Shown in pieces: positions 61,111 through 64,000 of a stretch of DNA of 64,000 nt. The notes below the pieces were generated by a model. That model was not told the origin of the DNA and ran no database searches. It saw nothing but the letters and a program-made list of their open reading frames with translations. This DNA comes from Clostridium chromiireducens. Lineage in GTDB: Bacteria; Bacillota; Clostridia; Clostridiales; Clostridiaceae. How positions within the stretch are numbered: position 1 is the stretch's first letter; every line of letters begins with the position of its first letter. The stretch lies in contig NZ_MZGT01000006.1 in NCBI RefSeq assembly GCF_002029255.1, positions 1-64,000 on the forward strand, written 5' to 3'. Made by a program: the position numbers and the translations under genes.

Positions 61111-62637
61111 ATGAGAATTCTTTTTATAGCACCTTATTTAGGTTTAAAAGAACTAGCCCAGTCAATTTTAGATGAATATTCTGATATACATATAGATGTA
61201 TATCAAGGAAATTATGAACAAGGACCAAAACTATTAAAAAAACTTAATGCTGATGAAAAATACGATGCAATTATAACAAGAGGTGGAACTGTTGAAACAT
61301 GCAGGAAGGTTACAACAACGCCTATTATTGAAATTTATATAAATGCTTTTGATATACTTAGAATTTTAAAATTATCTGAAGGTTATGATGGCAAGAAAAT
61401 ATTTTTAGCTTATCCAAGCATTGTTAATTCATTTAAGCAGTTAAGTGAACTTATGGGATATTATATAGAATCACAATGTTATTTTGAACATAAAAATATA
61501 AGTAGTATAATTGAAAATCTAAAAGAAGAAAACTATGAACTTATAATTGGAGATAACATGGTATATGAGACGGCACAAAAACTAGGAATTAACAGCATAT
61601 TGCTTACCAGCGGAATAGAAAGTTTAAGAAGTGCTATTGATGAAGCTATTAGATTATGCAATGCTCTTTCTAGAGATAAAAAACAAATTATTGAATCTAA
61701 TCTTTATATAGAAGATCAGAAAATAAATGAAGACAATATAGATAAGTTTGTGAGAATTTTCAATGCTAATGAAATATCTCCAAGCTTTATAGATACAGTA
61801 TTTCCAAAGACAATTTCATCTCAAATATCAGCGCTTAGTGATACATCTCTTCCGACCATTATAACTGGCGAAGATGGAATGTGTAAAAGTGATGTTGGCT
61901 ATTTATGCTTCTGCTATGGTCCTCAAAAAAGAAAAAGTTTAGTTTGTATTAGCTGCTTCTCAGTTCCTGAAAACTATAACTATGATTTATTAGAGAATAC
62001 TATAATAAAGCATCTCTGGAATGAAGGCGGAACTTTATTTTTAGAAGATATAGACCAATTATGTATAGAGGGGCAAAAGCAAATAATTAATATCTTAAAA
62101 AAATTAACTAAAAACTGTAATGTTAAAATAATTGCCTCTTCTGAATTGCCTGTAGAAATCTGTGTAAGTAGCGGAAAACTTCTAAGGCAGCTTCGCTCAA
62201 TTTTAGACGAAGTAAGAATAGAACTAATGCCACTTAAGTATTATACAAATGAAATTAATAATATGATAAGCATGTATCTTGCAAAATTGGATGTAAGATG
62301 TGCAAGTCAGGTTGTTGGAATCAACAAAGGTGGAATAAATTTATTATCTGATTATGATTGGCCAGAAAATATTCGACAATTCATGAGAGTAATAAATCAA
62401 TTAGCACTAACATGTAATGGTTCATATATTGCCCAAACTGGAGTTAAAGTTGCTCTAAAAAAAGAACATGATAATCATAAATACGCTATCTTAGTACCTA
62501 TTGATCTAAGTGGAAGCTTAAAAGAAATTGAGACTCGTATTATAAAACATATAATGGCAGAAGAAGGAATGAATCAAGTAAAAGTAGAAAAGAGATTAGA
62601 AATTGGACATAGCACATTATGGAGAAAATTAAAATGA
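61111..62637 (+). CDS. PrpR-like regulator with degenerate sigma-54 ATPase domain
   Basis: A 508-residue protein. It opens with a PrpR-N-type sensor domain (MRILFIAPYLGLKELAQSIL to about 190, including DAIITRGGTVETCRK). The centre is an AAA+-like domain of the enhancer-binding family in which the Walker A is broken (TGEDGMCKSD instead of GExGTGKE) and the sigma-54 contact loop GAFTGA is absent, though a Walker-B-like GGTLFLEDIDQL remains. The C-terminus ends in a Fis-type helix-turn-helix (KVEKRLEIGHSTLWRKLK). I infer a DNA-binding regulator that no longer activates sigma-54 RNA polymerase. The start at ATG 61111 (GGAGA) is preferred to an earlier in-frame ATG at 61090. Confidence 0.8.
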   Translation: MRILFIAPYLGLKELAQSILDEYSDIHIDVYQGNYEQGPKLLKKLNADEKYDAIITRGGTVETCRKVTTTPIIEIYINAFDILRILKLSEGYDGKKIFLAYPSIVNSFKQLSELMGYYIESQCYFEHKNISSIIENLKEENYELIIGDNMVYETAQKLGINSILLTSGIESLRSAIDEAIRLCNALSRDKKQIIESNLYIEDQKINEDNIDKFVRIFNANEISPSFIDTVFPKTISSQISALSDTSLPTIITGEDGMCKSDVGYLCFCYGPQKRKSLVCISCFSVPENYNYDLLENTIIKHLWNEGGTLFLEDIDQLCIEGQKQIINILKKLTKNCNVKIIASSELPVEICVSSGKLLRQLRSILDEVRIELMPLKYYTNEINNMISMYLAKLDVRCASQVVGINKGGINLLSDYDWPENIRQFMRVINQLALTCNGSYIAQTGVKVALKKEHDNHKYAILVPIDLSGSLKEIETRIIKHIMAEEGMNQVKVEKRLEIGHSTLWRKLK

Positions 62638-62733
62638 TTTCATAATGAAACAAATTTGATATTTCACTTATTGATGATGCACTAATCGCTTTAGTATAAT
62701 AACTGAGGAAAGAATACTAAGGAAGTGAAATAT

Positions 62734-64000
62734 ATGATTAAAGATATGACAAAAGGAAACATACCAAAGCATCTGATTGGTTTTTCTATACCTTTAGTGG
62801 TAGGAAATCTGCTTCAATTAACTTATAATGCAGTAGATTCTATAGTTGTAGGAAGATTTTCAGGAACAGATGCATTAGCAGCAGTTGGAGCAGCTAACCC
62901 TGTAATGAATATTGCAATTTTAGGAATAACAGGCATATGCATTGGTGCATCAGTGCTCATGAGTGAATTTTTTGGTGCCGGAAAGCATGAAGAATTAAAA
63001 AAAGAAATATCAACCACTTTAATATTTGGATGTTTTTTTTCTTTATTAATCGTAGTGCTTGGTTTAATTTTTTCAAAAGGAATACTAAGACTTCTTGGAG
63101 TGCCAAATGAAATTCTTGATTCTTCAGCCCTTTATCTTAGAATTATCTTTGTTGCAATGCCTTTTACATATTTGTATAACGCGGTATCAGCAGCTATGAG
63201 AAGTGTTGGTGATTCCAAAACTCCAATAAGATTTTTAGCAATTGCATCTATTTTAAATGGCTGCCTTGACTTTATCTTTATAGGTGGTTTTAATATGGGG
63301 GTGCTTGGAGCTGGGCTTGCAACAGCTATTGCAGAAGCATGTTCTGCAGTTTTCTGCATAATTTATATATATATAAAGGTTCCATTGTTAAGATTGACTA
63401 GAAGTGATATTAGAATTGACATGAATCTTTTAAAGAAGACACTTCAACATGGTTCTATAACAGCCTTGCAGCAGTCTTGTCAGCCAATCGGAAAATTATT
63501 AATACAAAGTTTTATTAATCCACTAGGTATTGCAGCTATTGCCGCATTTAATGCTGTAAACAGAGTTGATGACTTTGCATTTACACCTCAACAAAGTATA
63601 TCCAGCGGAATAATGACATTTGTTGCTCAAAATCGCGGTGCTAATAATAAAAGACGTATTAAGGATGGATTTAGAATTGGATTATTTGTAGAGTTCTGCT
63701 ATTGGATATTAATTTGTATAGTTATTTTATTTTTAAAAGAACCTATTATGAAATTGTTTGTTTCTTCTGAAGATACAAGTATGATTAATTTAGGAGTCCA
63801 TTATTTAGGACTTATGGCTTTCTTCTATATACTTCCATCCTTCACAAATGGAATACAAGGCTTCTTTAGAGGTATGGGAAATATGAAAATCACATTAATT
63901 TCTACATTGATTCAAATATCATTTAGAACATTATTTGTATATTTATTGGTTCATCGTATAGGAATGGTCAGTGTTGCTTACGCAAGTCTTATAGGCTGGA
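62734..64000 (+). CDS. MATE-family efflux protein (3' end beyond the window)
   Basis: A multidrug/toxin extrusion protein; the first 422 codons are present and the frame is open to the window edge. MTKGNIPKHLIGFSIPLVVGNLLQLTYNAVDSIVVGRFSG is the DinF/NorM-type start, with later segments GITGICIGASVLMSEFFGAG and ALQQSCQPIGKLLIQSFINP repeated across the two lobes. ATG 62734 has an AAGGAAGTG site. The upstream regulator on the same strand may control it. Confidence 0.88.
   Translation, partial: MIKDMTKGNIPKHLIGFSIPLVVGNLLQLTYNAVDSIVVGRFSGTDALAAVGAANPVMNIAILGITGICIGASVLMSEFFGAGKHEELKKEISTTLIFGCFFSLLIVVLGLIFSKGILRLLGVPNEILDSSALYLRIIFVAMPFTYLYNAVSAAMRSVGDSKTPIRFLAIASILNGCLDFIFIGGFNMGVLGAGLATAIAEACSAVFCIIYIYIKVPLLRLTRSDIRIDMNLLKKTLQHGSITALQQSCQPIGKLLIQSFINPLGIAAIAAFNAVNRVDDFAFTPQQSISSGIMTFVAQNRGANNKRRIKDGFRIGLFVEFCYWILICIVILFLKEPIMKLFVSSEDTSMINLGVHYLGLMAFFYILPSFTNGIQGFFRGMGNMKITLISTLIQISFRTLFVYLLVHRIGMVSVAYASLIGW

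Overview
The window is AT-rich and carries spore genes (spoVAC-spoVAD-spoVAE with 2Duf-like and DUF1657 partners, a PdaA-type deacetylase), a tandem glycine riboswitch, a BirA operator, a selenium-dependent-type xanthine dehydrogenase and an iron-dependent alcohol dehydrogenase. This points to a spore-forming Clostridium sensu stricto, most like the solventogenic C. beijerinckii group. The genus is inferred from gene content and composition, not from a marker gene. No rRNA, tRNA, CRISPR array, insertion sequence or prophage was seen.

Layout. 0-5.5 kb: uppP, manA, a membrane-anchored TPR protein and ychF, all on the minus strand. 5.6-9.6 kb: pdaA, a small PH-like membrane protein, a 50-residue ORF and fchA, embedded in four long palindromic elements. 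9.7-16.8 kb: a six-gene minus-strand operon for an exported polysaccharide (TPR protein, WecG/TagA-type transferase, MurJ-family flippase, two glycosyltransferases, O-antigen-ligase-like protein), followed by a phosphohexomutase and sbcD-sbcC. 24-28.4 kb: an ECF-type S component, two MFS exporters, a GNAT acetyltransferase and a fifth palindromic element. 28.5-32.2 kb: Se-dependent-type xanthine dehydrogenase behind a protein that fuses a MobA-like and a ModE-like domain. 32.4-37 kb: an operon for lipid-linked sugar transfer (polyprenyl-phosphate GT2, 49-residue membrane peptide, SMR-type half-flippase, GT-C enzyme) ending in a two-component system. 37.2-39 kb: a CycA-type permease under a tandem glycine riboswitch. 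39.2-41 kb: an ECF sigma/anti-sigma operon. 41.1-46.6 kb: a 793-residue fusion with a C-terminal prenyl diphosphate synthase, and a SWIM/SNF2 helicase. 46.8-51.4 kb: the spore germination/heat-resistance cluster. 51.5-55.8 kb: alpha-glucoside PTS, 6-phospho-alpha-glucosidase and RpiR regulator. 56-58.7 kb: bioY-bioD-bioA behind a BirA site. 58.9-64 kb: a lipoprotein, Fe-ADH, a PrpR-like regulator with a degraded ATPase, and a MATE exporter cut by the window edge.

The most unusual structure is a family of five 200-330 bp imperfect palindromes (about 7.0, 8.1, 8.4, 9.3 and 24.5 kb). The two arms are consistently non-identical: one carries GTTGTTCCA, the other normally GTTGTRCCCA. The outer stems differ completely from copy to copy yet stay self-complementary within each copy. 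I know of no named family with this architecture. Second in interest are the 793-residue prenyl-synthase fusion, the xanthine dehydrogenase leader hairpin that buries its own ribosome binding site, and the MobA-ModE fusion next to it.
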